Numbered from the stretch's first letter, positions 50,328-59,275 are shown. The stretch is DNA of 64,000 nucleotides from Streptomyces albireticuli (GCF_002192455.1 NZ_CP021744.1:5613501-5677500), one strand, 5' to 3'. Made by a program: numbers and translations. The notes: generated by a model not told the origin, from the sequence alone.

Positions 50328-51778
50328 CGCTCCACTCCGACGCGGCCGCCTGGAGCGGCAAGAACATCACCGTGGCCGGTCTCGGTGTGAGCGGCGTCAG
50401 CGCCGCCCGCGCCCTGGCCGGCCTCGGGGCCCGGGTGACCGTGGTCGACGGCGGCGACGGCGAGGCGCTGCGCGAGCGCGCCGCCGCGCTCGGCGCCGAG
50501 GGCGTCACCGTCCGCCTCGCCGACGCCGAGAGCCTGCCCGAGGGCACCGACCTGGTCGTCACCTCGCCCGGCTGGCGCCCCGACAGCCCGCTCTTCACGG
50601 CCGCCGCCGCGGCCGGCGTGGACGTGGTCGGCGACGTCGAGATCGCCTGGCGGCTGCGCGGCGAGAACGCCGCCCCCTGGCTCGCGGTCACCGGCACCAA
50701 CGGCAAGACCACCACCGTGCAGATGCTGGCCTCGATCCTTACGGCCGCGGGGCTGCGCACCGCCGCCGTCGGCAACATCGGCACGCCGATCATCGACGTG
50801 GTGCTCTCCCAGGACGCCCCGGGCGCGGAGCCCTACGACGTCCTGGCCGTCGAGCTCTCCAGCTACCAGCTGCACTGGGCGCCGTCCGTCCGCGCCCACT
50901 CCGGGGCCGTGCTCAACCTCGCCCCCGACCACCTCGACTGGCACGGCTCCATGCAGGCGTACGCCGCCGACAAGGGCCGCATCTTCGAGGGCAACCAGGT
51001 CGCCTGCGTCTACAACGTGGCGGACCCCCGCACCGAGCACCTGGTCCGCGAGGCCGACGTCGAGGAGGGCTGCCGCGCCATCGGCTTCACCCTCGGCGCC
51101 CCCGCGGTCTCCGAGCTCGGCGTGGTCGACGGCCTCCTCGTCGACCGGGCCTTCGTGGCCGACCGGCAGAAGAACGCCCAGGAGCTCGCCGAGGTCGCCG
51201 ACATCAAGCCGGCCGCCCCGCACAACATCGCCAACGCCCTCGCGGCCGCCGCCCTGGCCCGTGCCTTCGGCGTGCAGCCCGCGGCCGTCCGGGAGGGCCT
51301 GCGCGCCTTCCGCCCGGACGCCCACCGGATCGCGCACGTCGCCGACGTCGGCGGCGTCGCGTACGTGGACGACTCCAAGGCCACCAACACGCACGCCGCG
51401 GAGGCGTCCCTGGCGGCCTACGAGTCCATCGTCTGGATCGCCGGCGGCCTCGCCAAGGGCGCCACCTTCGACGACCTCGTGACCCGGTCGGCGAAGCGGC
51501 TGCGCGGCGTCGTCCTGATGGGCGCCGACCGTGCCCTGATCGGTGAAGCGCTGGCGCGACACGCCCCGGATGTGCCGGTGGTCGACCTCGACCGGACCGA
51601 CACTGGTGCGATGGCCGAAGCGGTCCGCGAAGCGGCCCGGCTCGCCGGACCGGGGGACACCGTGCTCATGGCCCCGGCGTGCGCCTCGATGGACATGTTC
51701 GTCAACTACAACAAGCGCGGCGAGGCCTTCGCCGAGGCCGTCCGCGACCTCGCCGCGGGCCGCGACACGGACGCGTAA
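50309..51778 (+). CDS. murD: UDP-MurNAc-Ala D-glutamate ligase
   Basis: This ligase of about 489 residues adds D-Glu to UDP-MurNAc-L-Ala. It shows ITVAGLGVSGVSAARALAGL (nucleotide fold), VTGTNGKTTTVQMLASILTA (ATP loop), VGNIGTPIIDVVL, AVELSSYQLHWAPSVRA, LNLAPDHLDWHGSMQAYAAD, HRIAHVADVGGVAYVDDSKA and LMAPACASMDMFVNYNKRGE. Two starts are plausible. The ATG at 50309 gives MAGHQVTLHSD and overlaps mraY by 19 bp. The GTG at 50324 overlaps the mraY stop as GTGA. I chose the longer one because Streptomyces MurD has a short N-terminal extension. A gap of 57 bp separates it from ftsW. Confidence 0.95.
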   Translation: MAGHQVTLHSDAAAWSGKNITVAGLGVSGVSAARALAGLGARVTVVDGGDGEALRERAAALGAEGVTVRLADAESLPEGTDLVVTSPGWRPDSPLFTAAAAAGVDVVGDVEIAWRLRGENAAPWLAVTGTNGKTTTVQMLASILTAAGLRTAAVGNIGTPIIDVVLSQDAPGAEPYDVLAVELSSYQLHWAPSVRAHSGAVLNLAPDHLDWHGSMQAYAADKGRIFEGNQVACVYNVADPRTEHLVREADVEEGCRAIGFTLGAPAVSELGVVDGLLVDRAFVADRQKNAQELAEVADIKPAAPHNIANALAAAALARAFGVQPAAVREGLRAFRPDAHRIAHVADVGGVAYVDDSKATNTHAAEASLAAYESIVWIAGGLAKGATFDDLVTRSAKRLRGVVLMGADRALIGEALARHAPDVPVVDLDRTDTGAMAEAVREAARLAGPGDTVLMAPACASMDMFVNYNKRGEAFAEAVRDLAAGRDTDA

Positions 51779-51835
51779 CCGCCCGGACCCCGGGCGCGGG
51801 CGGGCGGCGCGGGACTCGAGCGGAGGGACACCCGG

Positions 51836-53227
51836 ATGCACGCCGACCACACCGCCGCCCCCCGGGGCCCCCGGGACGCCTGGACGGCCCTGCGCGGGCC
51901 CGCCGCGCGCCCCCGGCCCGTCCGGGCACCCCGCCCCGCCGCGGCCCGCGGCGGGGGCGGTCCCGGCCGCCGCCCGCCCCGCGGCACCGTGCTGGGCGGG
52001 CTCAAGACCCTGCACCTGCGGGCCAAGCGCGCCTGGGACCGGCCGCTGACCGCCTATTACCTGGTGCTCGGCGGCTCGCTGCTGATCACCGTGCTCGGCC
52101 TGGTCATGGTCTACTCCGCCTCCCAGATCAAGGCCCTCCAGAACGGCCTGCCGCCCAGCTTCTTCTTCCGCAAGCAGCTGCTGGCCGCCGCGATCGGCGC
52201 CGTGCTGCTGCTGACGGCCGCCCGGATGCCCGTGAAGGTGCTCCGGGCCTTCGCCTACCCCGCCCTCGCGGGCTCGCTCTTCCTGCTCTGCCTGGTCCAG
52301 GTGCCCGGCATCGGCGAGACCATCAACGGCAACACCAACTGGATCTCCCTCGGCGGCCCCTTCCAGCTCCAGCCCAGCGAGTTCGCCAAGCTGGCCCTGG
52401 TGCTCTGGGGCGCCGACCTGCTGGCCCGTAAACAGGTCAAGAAGCTGCTCACCCAGTGGAAACACCTGCTGGTCCCGCTGGTGCCGGTGACCTTCGTGCT
52501 GCTCGGCCTGATCATGCTGGGCGGCGACATGGGCACCACCGTGGTGCTCACCACGGTGCTGCTGGGGCTTCTGTGGGTGGCCGGTGCCCCCACCCGGCTG
52601 TTCGCCGGGGTGTTCGGCGTCACGGCCGTCCTCGCCGTACTGTTCATCAAGACCAGTGCGAACCGCATGTCCCGGCTCGCCTGCATCGGCGCCACCGACC
52701 CCGGCACCAACGACCAGTGCTGGCAGGCCGTGCACGGGATCTACGCGCTGGCCAACGGCGGCTGGTTCGGGGCCGGCCTCGGAGCGAGTGTGGAGAAATG
52801 GGGCGAACTCCCCGAACCTCACACAGACTTCATCTTCGCCATCACCGGTGAGGAACTCGGTCTCGCGGGGACGCTGTCGGTACTCGCCCTGTTCGCGGCT
52901 CTAGGCTATGCGGGTATCCGCGTGGCCGGACGCACGGAGGACCCCTTCGTGAGGTACGCCGCGGGAGGTGTGACCACCTGGATCACGGCCCAGGCCGTGG
53001 TCAACATCGGTGCGGTGCTCGGCCTGCTGCCGATCGCCGGTGTCCCCCTGCCGCTGTTCTCCTACGGAGGGTCCGCCCTGCTGCCGACCATGTTCGCCAT
53101 CGGGCTGCTGATCGCGTTCGCGCGCGACGAACCCGGTGCACGGGCGGCGCTGGCCATGCGGCAGCCTGGGGTGAGATGGAAGACGATGAGACGGCGCGTC
53201 AAGAAGCGACCGTCCGGAGAGCGGTGA
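51836..53227 (+). CDS. ftsW: Septal SEDS peptidoglycan polymerase FtsW
   Basis: This 463-residue SEDS-family protein polymerises lipid II into glycan strands at the septum with FtsI. A Pro/Arg-rich cytoplasmic N-terminus of about 65 residues precedes ten membrane spans. The conserved segments are TNWISLGGPFQLQPSEFAKL (with the catalytic-type Asp/Glu region), GGDMGTTVVLTTVLLGLLWV, CWQAVHGIYALANGGWFGAG, EPHTDFIFAITGEELGLAGT and GVPLPLFSYGGSALLPTMFA. It starts with ATG at 51836 after a CGGAGGGA site. It lies between murD and murG, which follows after 6 bp. No murJ gene is present in this window. Confidence 0.96.
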   Translation: MHADHTAAPRGPRDAWTALRGPAARPRPVRAPRPAAARGGGGPGRRPPRGTVLGGLKTLHLRAKRAWDRPLTAYYLVLGGSLLITVLGLVMVYSASQIKALQNGLPPSFFFRKQLLAAAIGAVLLLTAARMPVKVLRAFAYPALAGSLFLLCLVQVPGIGETINGNTNWISLGGPFQLQPSEFAKLALVLWGADLLARKQVKKLLTQWKHLLVPLVPVTFVLLGLIMLGGDMGTTVVLTTVLLGLLWVAGAPTRLFAGVFGVTAVLAVLFIKTSANRMSRLACIGATDPGTNDQCWQAVHGIYALANGGWFGAGLGASVEKWGELPEPHTDFIFAITGEELGLAGTLSVLALFAALGYAGIRVAGRTEDPFVRYAAGGVTTWITAQAVVNIGAVLGLLPIAGVPLPLFSYGGSALLPTMFAIGLLIAFARDEPGARAALAMRQPGVRWKTMRRRVKKRPSGER

Positions 53228-53233
53228 ATTTCG

Positions 53234-54328
53234 GTGCATGTCGTACTCGCCGGTGGGGGGACCGCCGGCCACATCGAGCCCGCGCTCGCCCTCGCGGACG
53301 CCCTGCGCAGGCAGGACCCGACCGTGGGGATCACGGCGCTCGGCACGGAGCGGGGTCTGGAGACCCGGCTGGTGCCCGAGCGGGGCTATGAACTCGGGCT
53401 CATCCCCGCCGTACCCCTGCCTCGCAAGCCCACACCCGAGCTGATCACCGTCCCCGGACGGCTGCGCGGCACCATCAAGGCCGCCGAGCAGATCCTGGAG
53501 CGCACCAAGGCGGACTGCGTGGTCGGCTTCGGCGGCTATGTGGCGCTGCCCGGTTACCTGGCCGCCAAGCGGCTCGGCGTGCCGATCATCGTGCACGAGG
53601 CCAACGCCCGGCCCGGCCTCGCCAACAAGATCGGCTCGCGCTACGCGGCGGCCGTCGCGGTGTCCACCCCGGACAGCAAGCTGCGCAACGCCCGCTACGT
53701 CGGCATCCCGCTGCGGCGCACCATCGCCACCCTCGACCGGGCCGCGGTCCGGTTCGAGGCGCGGTCGTACTTCGGGCTCGACCCCAACCTGCCGACCCTG
53801 CTGGTCTCCGGCGGTTCCCAGGGCGCGCGCCGGCTGAACGAGGTCGTCCAGGCCGTCGCCCCGGCGCTCCAGCGCTCCGGCATCCAGATCCTGCACGCGG
53901 TCGGTCCGAAGAACGAATTGCCGCATGTGGACAACATGCCCGGAATGCCGCCCTATGTCCCGGTACCGTATGTGGACCGGATGGATCTCGCGTACGCCGC
54001 GGCCGACATGATGCTCTGCCGCGCGGGCGCCATGACCGTCGCCGAGCTGTCCGCCGTCGGGCTCCCGGCCGCCTACGTCCCGCTGCCCATCGGCAACGGC
54101 GAACAGCGGCTCAACGCCCAGCCGGTGGTCAAGGCGGGCGGCGGCCTGCTGGTCGACGACGCCGAGCTGACCCCCGAGTGGATCCAGAGCCAGGTCCTCC
54201 CGGTGCTCGGCAACCCGCACCGGCTGTACGAGATGTCCCGCGCCGCCTCCGAGTTCGGGCGCCGCGACGCCGACGAGCTGCTCGTCGGCATGGTGTACGA
54301 GGCTGTTGCCGCACGCAGAGCGGGCTGA
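53234..54328 (+). CDS. murG: Lipid II synthase (MurG glycosyltransferase)
   Basis: This 364-residue GT28 enzyme adds GlcNAc from UDP-GlcNAc to lipid I on the inner membrane face, completing lipid II. It shows the N-terminal glycine loop VVLAGGGTAGHIEPALALAD, FGGYVALPGYLAAKRLGVPI, IVHEANARPGLANKIGSR, a second glycine loop LLVSGGSQGARRLNEVVQAV, CRAGAMTVAELSAVGLPAAY and GNGEQRLNAQPVVKAGGGLL. It starts with GTG at 53234. The next gene is ftsQ after 30 bp. In mycobacteria murC stands between them; here it is absent. Confidence 0.97.
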   Translation: MHVVLAGGGTAGHIEPALALADALRRQDPTVGITALGTERGLETRLVPERGYELGLIPAVPLPRKPTPELITVPGRLRGTIKAAEQILERTKADCVVGFGGYVALPGYLAAKRLGVPIIVHEANARPGLANKIGSRYAAAVAVSTPDSKLRNARYVGIPLRRTIATLDRAAVRFEARSYFGLDPNLPTLLVSGGSQGARRLNEVVQAVAPALQRSGIQILHAVGPKNELPHVDNMPGMPPYVPVPYVDRMDLAYAAADMMLCRAGAMTVAELSAVGLPAAYVPLPIGNGEQRLNAQPVVKAGGGLLVDDAELTPEWIQSQVLPVLGNPHRLYEMSRAASEFGRRDADELLVGMVYEAVAARRAG

Positions 54329-54358
54329 ACGCCCGTAGGAGCAGGAGGCTAGGGGAGC

Positions 54359-55213
54359 GTGGCCGGACCGTCGACCGCTCAGCGCGGTGGCTCGAAGAGC
54401 AGGAACCCCAAGGGCGGGAAAGCGGTGCGGTCCGGCCCGCCCCGGCCGGCCAAGCGCAAGCCGGGCGGGCCCCGCGGCCGCTCCCGGCTCCTCCGCCGGC
54501 TGCGGCTGCGGGTTCCCCGGCGGCGGCTGCTGCTCTGGACCGCCGCCGCGGTGCTCCTCGGCGGCGCCGCCGGCTGGGCGCTCTACGGCTCCAGCTGGCT
54601 GCGGGCCCGGCACGTGGACGTCAGCGGCGTCCGGGTGCTGACGCCCGAGGAGGTGCGCAAGGCCGCCGAGGTCCCGCTCGGCGAACCCCTGGCCTCCGTG
54701 GACACCGACGCCATCGCCGAGCGGCTGCGCGAGCGGCTGCCGAGGATCGACACGGTGTCCGTCGAGCGGTCCTGGCCGCGCGGGATCGCCCTCGAAGTGG
54801 TCGAACGTCAGCCACGGGCGATCGTCGAGAAGGCCGGGAAGTTCATCGAGATCGACGGCGACGGCGTGCGCTTCGCCACAGTCGACCGCCCCCCGAAAGG
54901 GGTCCCGCGGCTGACGGTCGAGGCCGCGGAGTCGCCCAGCCTCCGCCGGTTCGGCCCGCCGCGGCTGGAGCGCGAGGGCGTCCGGGTCGCCGAGTCGCTG
55001 CCCGCGGACGTCCGCGCGGACACCCGTGCCATCCGCGTACGCTCGTACGACTCCATCACCCTGGAGCTGACGGGCGGTCGGACGGTGGTCTGGGGGAGTG
55101 GTGAGCGGGGCGACGCGAAAGCCCGTACGCTCACCGCTCTGATGAAGGCGGCGCGAGGGGCGCGGCACTTCGATGTGAGCGCTCCCAGCGCTCCGGCGGC
55201 GTCGGGGAGTTGA
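54359..55213 (+). CDS. ftsQ: Divisome protein FtsQ (POTRA domain)
   Basis: This 284-residue bitopic protein has a very basic cytoplasmic N-terminus (about 57 residues, Arg/Lys/Pro-rich) and one membrane span (LLWTAAAVLLGGAAGWALYG). An extracytoplasmic POTRA domain follows (RARHVDVSGVRVLTPEEVRK, RLPRIDTVSVERSWPRGIAL), then a beta domain (VERQPRAIVEKAGKFIEIDG, TLELTGGRTVVWGSGERGD). It joins FtsL and FtsB-like partners to recruit and control FtsWI. It starts with GTG at 54359 after AGGAGG. Downstream is the 241-bp ftsZ regulatory gap. Confidence 0.94.
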   Translation: MAGPSTAQRGGSKSRNPKGGKAVRSGPPRPAKRKPGGPRGRSRLLRRLRLRVPRRRLLLWTAAAVLLGGAAGWALYGSSWLRARHVDVSGVRVLTPEEVRKAAEVPLGEPLASVDTDAIAERLRERLPRIDTVSVERSWPRGIALEVVERQPRAIVEKAGKFIEIDGDGVRFATVDRPPKGVPRLTVEAAESPSLRRFGPPRLEREGVRVAESLPADVRADTRAIRVRSYDSITLELTGGRTVVWGSGERGDAKARTLTALMKAARGARHFDVSAPSAPAASGS

Positions 55214-55454
55214 CGCCCGGGGCGGTCGGCCGACACCCTGGCTGGCTACGGCTATGGGTGATCACATAGGGTGAAAAGAAAAACGGGAGGTTCGGCGTGT
55301 TCGTTGAACACGCGCGGCTTGTCGACTTAGTGTCCTGTTCGGAGAACCCCAGCGAACAGCGGCACCGGTAACCCTAAACTTCAGGTTGAGGGTTCGGGTC
55401 GGCATTGAGAACCGTCCCCCAGGCATACGTAACTCGAGGCGAGAGGCCTTCGAC
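55214..55454 (+). promoter_or_regulatory. ftsQ-ftsZ regulatory region
   Basis: This 241-bp gap is long for a dcw operon and locally low in GC. S. coelicolor ftsZ has several promoters here, including a sporulation-induced one. A palindrome GCGTGTTCGTTGAACACGC (55295-55313, 8-bp arms) is centred in the gap. A second inverted repeat AACCCT/AGGGTT (55370-55375 with 55389-55394) follows. GACAC, the core of the WhiA motif, occurs at 55232 (plus) and 55330-55334 (minus), but 5-mers are weak evidence. I could not fix start sites. Confidence 0.55.
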
Positions 55455-56693
55455 GTGGCAGCACCGCAGAACTACCTCGCAGTCATCAAGGTCGTCGGAA
55501 TCGGCGGCGGTGGCGTGAACGCCATCAACCGGATGATCGAGGTCGGTCTCAAGGGCGTCGAGTTCATCGCGATCAACACCGATGCGCAGGCCCTGCTGAT
55601 GAGCGACGCCGACGTCAAGCTCGACGTCGGCCGCGAGCTCACCCGCGGCCTCGGCGCCGGCGCCAACCCCGATGTCGGCCGCAAGGCGGCCGAGGACCAC
55701 CGCGAGGAGATCGAGGAGGTCCTCAAGGGGGCCGACATGGTCTTCGTCACCGCGGGTGAGGGCGGCGGCACCGGCACCGGTGGCGCCCCCGTCGTCGCCA
55801 ACATCGCCCGCTCGCTGGGCGCCCTGACGATCGGCGTGGTCACCCGCCCGTTCACCTTCGAGGGACGCCGCCGGGCGAACCAGGCGGAGGACGGCATCGC
55901 TGGTCTGCGCGACGAGGTCGACACCCTCATCGTGATCCCCAATGACCGACTGCTGTCCATCTCGGACCGCCAGGTGAGCGTGCTCGACGCGTTCAAGTCC
56001 GCGGACCAGGTACTGCTGTCGGGCGTGCAGGGCATCACCGACCTGATCACCACCCCGGGCCTGATCAACCTCGACTTCGCGGACGTCAAGTCCGTGATGT
56101 CCGAGGCGGGCTCGGCGCTCATGGGCATCGGCTCCGCCCGCGGCGACGACCGCGCGGTGGCCGCCGCGGAGATGGCGATCTCCTCGCCGCTCCTGGAGGC
56201 GTCGATCGACGGCGCCCGCGGTGTGCTGCTCTCCATCTCCGGCGGCTCCGACCTCGGTCTCTTCGAGATCAACGAGGCGGCGCAGCTGGTCAGCGAGGCG
56301 GCCCACCCCGAGGCCAACATCATCTTCGGCGCCGTCATCGACGACGCCCTGGGCGACGAGGTCCGGGTCACCGTCATCGCGGCGGGCTTCGACGGCGGCC
56401 AGCCGCCGGCCAAGGGCAGCCGCGACAAGGTGCTCGGCTCCTCCTACGGCGCGGGTCGTGAGGAGAGCGCCCCGGCCTCGGCGGCACCGAGCCGCCCGGC
56501 CACGCCCGAGCCGTCCCGGTCCTCCTTCGGCGGACTGGGCAGCGTCACCCCGCGCAGCGAGGAGCCGCTGTCCGAGCCGGCCCCGGTCAACGAGATCCCG
56601 GCCCCGCCGGTCTCGTCCCCGCAGGTCCCGCCGGCCCGTCCGTACCAGGACTCGACCGCCGAGGAACTGGACGTCCCGGACTTCCTCAAGTAG
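55455..56693 (+). CDS. ftsZ: Cell division protein FtsZ
   Basis: This 412-residue tubulin-like GTPase forms the Z-ring, or in aerial hyphae the ladder of Z-rings that becomes sporulation septa. VVGIGGGGVNAINRMIEVG binds GTP, GEGGGTGTGGAP at 101-112 is the tubulin signature, NLDFADVKSVMSEAGSALMG contains the T7 catalytic Asp, and the tail ends in the conserved LDVPDFLK that binds SepF and other partners. A Pro/Ser-rich linker of about 90 residues precedes it. The GTG at 55455 follows a GAGGCGAGAGG stretch. It is read by its own promoters in the gap upstream as well as from the operon. Confidence 0.98.
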   Translation: MAAPQNYLAVIKVVGIGGGGVNAINRMIEVGLKGVEFIAINTDAQALLMSDADVKLDVGRELTRGLGAGANPDVGRKAAEDHREEIEEVLKGADMVFVTAGEGGGTGTGGAPVVANIARSLGALTIGVVTRPFTFEGRRRANQAEDGIAGLRDEVDTLIVIPNDRLLSISDRQVSVLDAFKSADQVLLSGVQGITDLITTPGLINLDFADVKSVMSEAGSALMGIGSARGDDRAVAAAEMAISSPLLEASIDGARGVLLSISGGSDLGLFEINEAAQLVSEAAHPEANIIFGAVIDDALGDEVRVTVIAAGFDGGQPPAKGSRDKVLGSSYGAGREESAPASAAPSRPATPEPSRSSFGGLGSVTPRSEEPLSEPAPVNEIPAPPVSSPQVPPARPYQDSTAEELDVPDFLK

Positions 56694-56720
56694 TGCCAAC
56701 GAACGAGTGAGCGGCCCCCA

Positions 56721-57467
56721 GTGATAGGGCAACAGCACGCAGTGACAACCGAAGAGCACGCGAGCGGCGCGCACTTCGCCTTCACCGACAGGTGGGGCGG
56801 GGTGAGCGCCGCTCCGTATGACGAGCTCAACCTCGGCGGCGCGGTCGGCGACGACCCCGCCGCCGTCCGGGCCAACCGCGAGCGGGCGGCGAAGGGCCTC
56901 GGCCTCGACCCCGCGGCGGTCGTCTGGATGAACCAGGTGCACGGCCGTGACGTGGCCGTCGTCGACGGCCCCTGGGACACCTCGGACATTCCGGCCGTCG
57001 ACGGGGTGGTGACGGCCCGCCGGGGGCTCGCCCTCGCGGTCCTGACCGCGGACTGCACCCCGGTCCTGCTCGCCGACCCGGTCGCCGGGGTGGCGGGCGC
57101 GGCGCACGCCGGCCGGCCGGGTCTGGTCGCCGGGGTCGTCCCCGCGACCGTCGAGGCGATGACCGCGCTCGGCGCGGACCCCGCCCGGATCGTCGCCCGC
57201 ACCGGGCCCTCGGTCTGCGGCCTCTGCTACGAGGTACCGGAGGCCATGCGGGCCGACGTCGCCGCGGTGGTGCCCGAGGCCTGGGCCACCACCCGGCAGG
57301 GCACCCCGGCCGTGGACGTCGCCGCGGGAGTAAGGGCGCAATTGGCCCGACTCGGCGTGAATATCAGCGGACAATCTCACATTTGCACGCTGGAATCGCG
57401 GGATCATTTCTCATATCGGCGCGAGCACACCACAGGGCGGCTCGCGAGTTATGTCTGGTTGGACTGA
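56721..57467 (+). CDS. pgeF: YfiH/LACC1-family purine nucleoside/polyphenol hydrolase (YlmD)
   Basis: This 248-residue protein has the zinc-site pattern of the YfiH/YlmD family: QVHGRDVAVVDGP (His), LTADCTPVLLADPVAGVAGA (Cys), AHAGRPGLVAG (His) and GPSVCGLCYEVPE. Members act as purine nucleoside phosphorylase or adenosine deaminase-like enzymes, or edit muropeptides (PgeF). The role in Streptomyces is unsettled. It starts with GTG at 56721, 27 bp after ftsZ, and precedes yggS by 2 bp. This ftsZ-ylmD-ylmE-sepF order is standard in Gram-positive bacteria. The last 60 bp have unusually low GC. Confidence 0.9.
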   Translation: MIGQQHAVTTEEHASGAHFAFTDRWGGVSAAPYDELNLGGAVGDDPAAVRANRERAAKGLGLDPAAVVWMNQVHGRDVAVVDGPWDTSDIPAVDGVVTARRGLALAVLTADCTPVLLADPVAGVAGAAHAGRPGLVAGVVPATVEAMTALGADPARIVARTGPSVCGLCYEVPEAMRADVAAVVPEAWATTRQGTPAVDVAAGVRAQLARLGVNISGQSHICTLESRDHFSYRREHTTGRLASYVWLD

Positions 57468-57469
57468 CT

Positions 57470-58189
57470 GTGACGGACCGTAAAACGGAACTGGCCGACA
57501 ATCTGGCGCGCGTGGAGGAACGTATCTCCTCCGCCTGCGCCGCCGCCGGGCGCGCGCGGGACGAAGTGACCCTGATCGTGGTCACCAAGATCTACCCCGC
57601 CAGTGATGTGCGCCTCCTCGCCGAACTCGGCGTCCGGCACGTCGCGGAGAACCGCGACCAGGACGCCGCGCCCAAGGCGGCCGAGTGCGCGGATCTGCCC
57701 CTCACCTGGCACTTTGTCGGACAATTGCAGACGAACAAGGTGCGTTCGGTGGTGAGTTATGCCGATGTGGTGCATTCCGTCGACCGCGATCGACTGGTCA
57801 CCGCCCTGTCCGCGGCCGCCGTCCGGGCCGGCCGTGAGCTCGACTGCCTGATCCAGGTGGCTCTTGACGCCGAGTCGGGTGAGCGGGGGGACCGCGGCGG
57901 GGTCGCGCCCGACGGGGTGGCCGCGCTGGCCGACGGGCTCGCCGCGGCCGAAGGCCTGCGTCCCGCCGGACTGATGACGGTGGCTCCGCTCGCCGGCCCG
58001 TTCGCCGGACGCCCTCGGGCGGCCTTCGACCGGCTGCTGGAAATCTCAACGGGCATGCGCGCGGCCCATCCTGCTGCGAACATGGTGTCAGCAGGGATGA
58101 GCGCGGACCTGGATGACGCCGTGGCAGCCGGGGCGACACATGTACGTGTCGGATCGGCGGTGCTCGGAGTCCGACCCAGGCTCGGGTAA
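57470..58189 (+). CDS. yggS: PLP-dependent YggS/YlmE family protein
   Basis: This 239-residue TIM-barrel PLP homeostasis protein has LIVVTKIYPASDVRLLAELG with the PLP-binding Lys in VVTK, HVAENRDQDAAPKAAE, LTWHFVGQLQTNKVRSVV, GLMTVAPLAG and SAGMSADLDDAVAAGATHVR. Family members buffer pyridoxal phosphate and amino acid pools and have no established catalytic reaction. It follows pgeF by 2 bp. The GTG at 57470 is the family start. In Streptomyces ylmD/ylmE mutations affect septum formation in some reports I recall, but this is not certain. Confidence 0.93.
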   Translation: MTDRKTELADNLARVEERISSACAAAGRARDEVTLIVVTKIYPASDVRLLAELGVRHVAENRDQDAAPKAAECADLPLTWHFVGQLQTNKVRSVVSYADVVHSVDRDRLVTALSAAAVRAGRELDCLIQVALDAESGERGDRGGVAPDGVAALADGLAAAEGLRPAGLMTVAPLAGPFAGRPRAAFDRLLEISTGMRAAHPAANMVSAGMSADLDDAVAAGATHVRVGSAVLGVRPRLG

Positions 58190-58311
58190 CGTCGCCAAGA
58201 AGTCGGACCACAGCAGAAAATATGGTCATTACCGTCAAAAGACGGGCAGACCAAGTGGATCCAAGGCGCCGTTGACGGAGCCGATCCACCACAGAGCGGA
58301 GGACGCAGAGA

Positions 58312-58914
58312 ATGGCCGGCGCGATGCGCAAGATGGCGGTCTACCTCGGCCTCGTGGAGGACGATGGGTACGACGGCCCGGGTTTCGACCCCGACGACGA
58401 GTTCGAGCCCGAGCCTGAGCCCGACCGCCGCAGGCAGCAGCACCAGTCTCAACAGACGCAACCGGACGAACCGGTTCGAGTCGCCCAGCCACCTGCACAA
58501 CGCGAACCCGCTCCGCTCGTAGCGGAAACGGGACGACCCGCCCGAATCGCCCCCGTGGCGTCCATCACACCCGAACGCCACTCTCTGGAGAAGAACGCAC
58601 CGGTGATCATGCCCAAGGTTGTGTCCGAGCGGGAGCCCTACCGCATCACGACATTGCACCCCCGGACCTACAACGAGGCCCGTACCATCGGGGAACACTT
58701 CCGGGAGGGCACCCCGGTGATCATGAATTTGACGGAGATGGACGACACGGACGCGAAGCGTCTCGTCGACTTCGCCGCCGGTCTGGTCTTCGGTCTCCAC
58801 GGCAGCATCGAGCGGGTGACGCAGAAGGTGTTCCTGCTGTCTCCTGCTAACGTCGATGTCACGGCGGAGGACAAGGCCCGCATCGCAGAGGGCGGGTTCT
58901 TCAATCAGAGCTGA
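58312..58914 (+). CDS. sepF: Cell division protein SepF
   Basis: This 200-residue membrane-associated FtsZ anchor begins with MRKMAVYLGLVEDDGYDG, an amphipathic membrane-binding helix. A Glu/Pro/Gln-rich linker and a C-terminal SepF domain (EPYRITTLHPRTYNEARTIG, FREGTPVIMNLTEMDDTDAK, RLVDFAAGLVFGLHGSIERV, KVFLLSPANVDVTAEDKARI) follow. It tethers FtsZ to the membrane; Streptomyces has several SepF paralogues and this is the dcw one. The ATG at 58312 gives MAGAMRKM; the internal ATG could also serve. The 122-bp upstream gap is locally AT-rich and may carry a promoter. Confidence 0.96.
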   Translation: MAGAMRKMAVYLGLVEDDGYDGPGFDPDDEFEPEPEPDRRRQQHQSQQTQPDEPVRVAQPPAQREPAPLVAETGRPARIAPVASITPERHSLEKNAPVIMPKVVSEREPYRITTLHPRTYNEARTIGEHFREGTPVIMNLTEMDDTDAKRLVDFAAGLVFGLHGSIERVTQKVFLLSPANVDVTAEDKARIAEGGFFNQS

Positions 58915-58990
58915 GACGCAATACCGGGCAATGCCGGATGAATGACGGCCTAACAGGCCGGGTACGAGCAAGGGGAGAGGGAAGCGCGAG

Positions 58991-59275
58991 ATGGACATCG
59001 CACTGCAGGTGATCTACATCGCGCTGTACTGCTTCCTGTTCGTTCTGATCTTCCGGCTGGTGATGGATTACGTCTTCCAGTTCGCTCGCTCATGGCAACC
59101 CGGTAAGGCGATGGTGGTCGTCCTGGAGGCGACCTACACTGTCACCGATCCGCCACTCAAGCTTCTGCGGCGGTTCATCCCGCCGCTGCGTCTCGGGGGC
59201 GTGGCGCTCGACCTGTCCTTCTTCGTACTGATGATCATCGTCTACATCCTGATCACCGTCGTGAGCCGGCTGTGA
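58991..59275 (+). CDS. sepG: YggT family membrane protein (YlmG/SepG)
   Basis: This 94-residue protein has two membrane spans (IYIALYCFLFVLIFRLVMDY and LDLSFFVLMIIVYILITVVS). They flank the YggT signature loop: AWSPGKA-like RSWQPGKAMVVVLEATYTVT and DPPLKLLRRFIPPLRLGG. In S. coelicolor the equivalent gene (sepG) helps place FtsZ via SsgB and affects nucleoid compaction, from memory. It lies 76 bp after sepF and 61 bp before divIVA. The ATG at 58991 follows a GGGGAGAG site. Confidence 0.93.
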   Translation: MDIALQVIYIALYCFLFVLIFRLVMDYVFQFARSWQPGKAMVVVLEATYTVTDPPLKLLRRFIPPLRLGGVALDLSFFVLMIIVYILITVVSRL

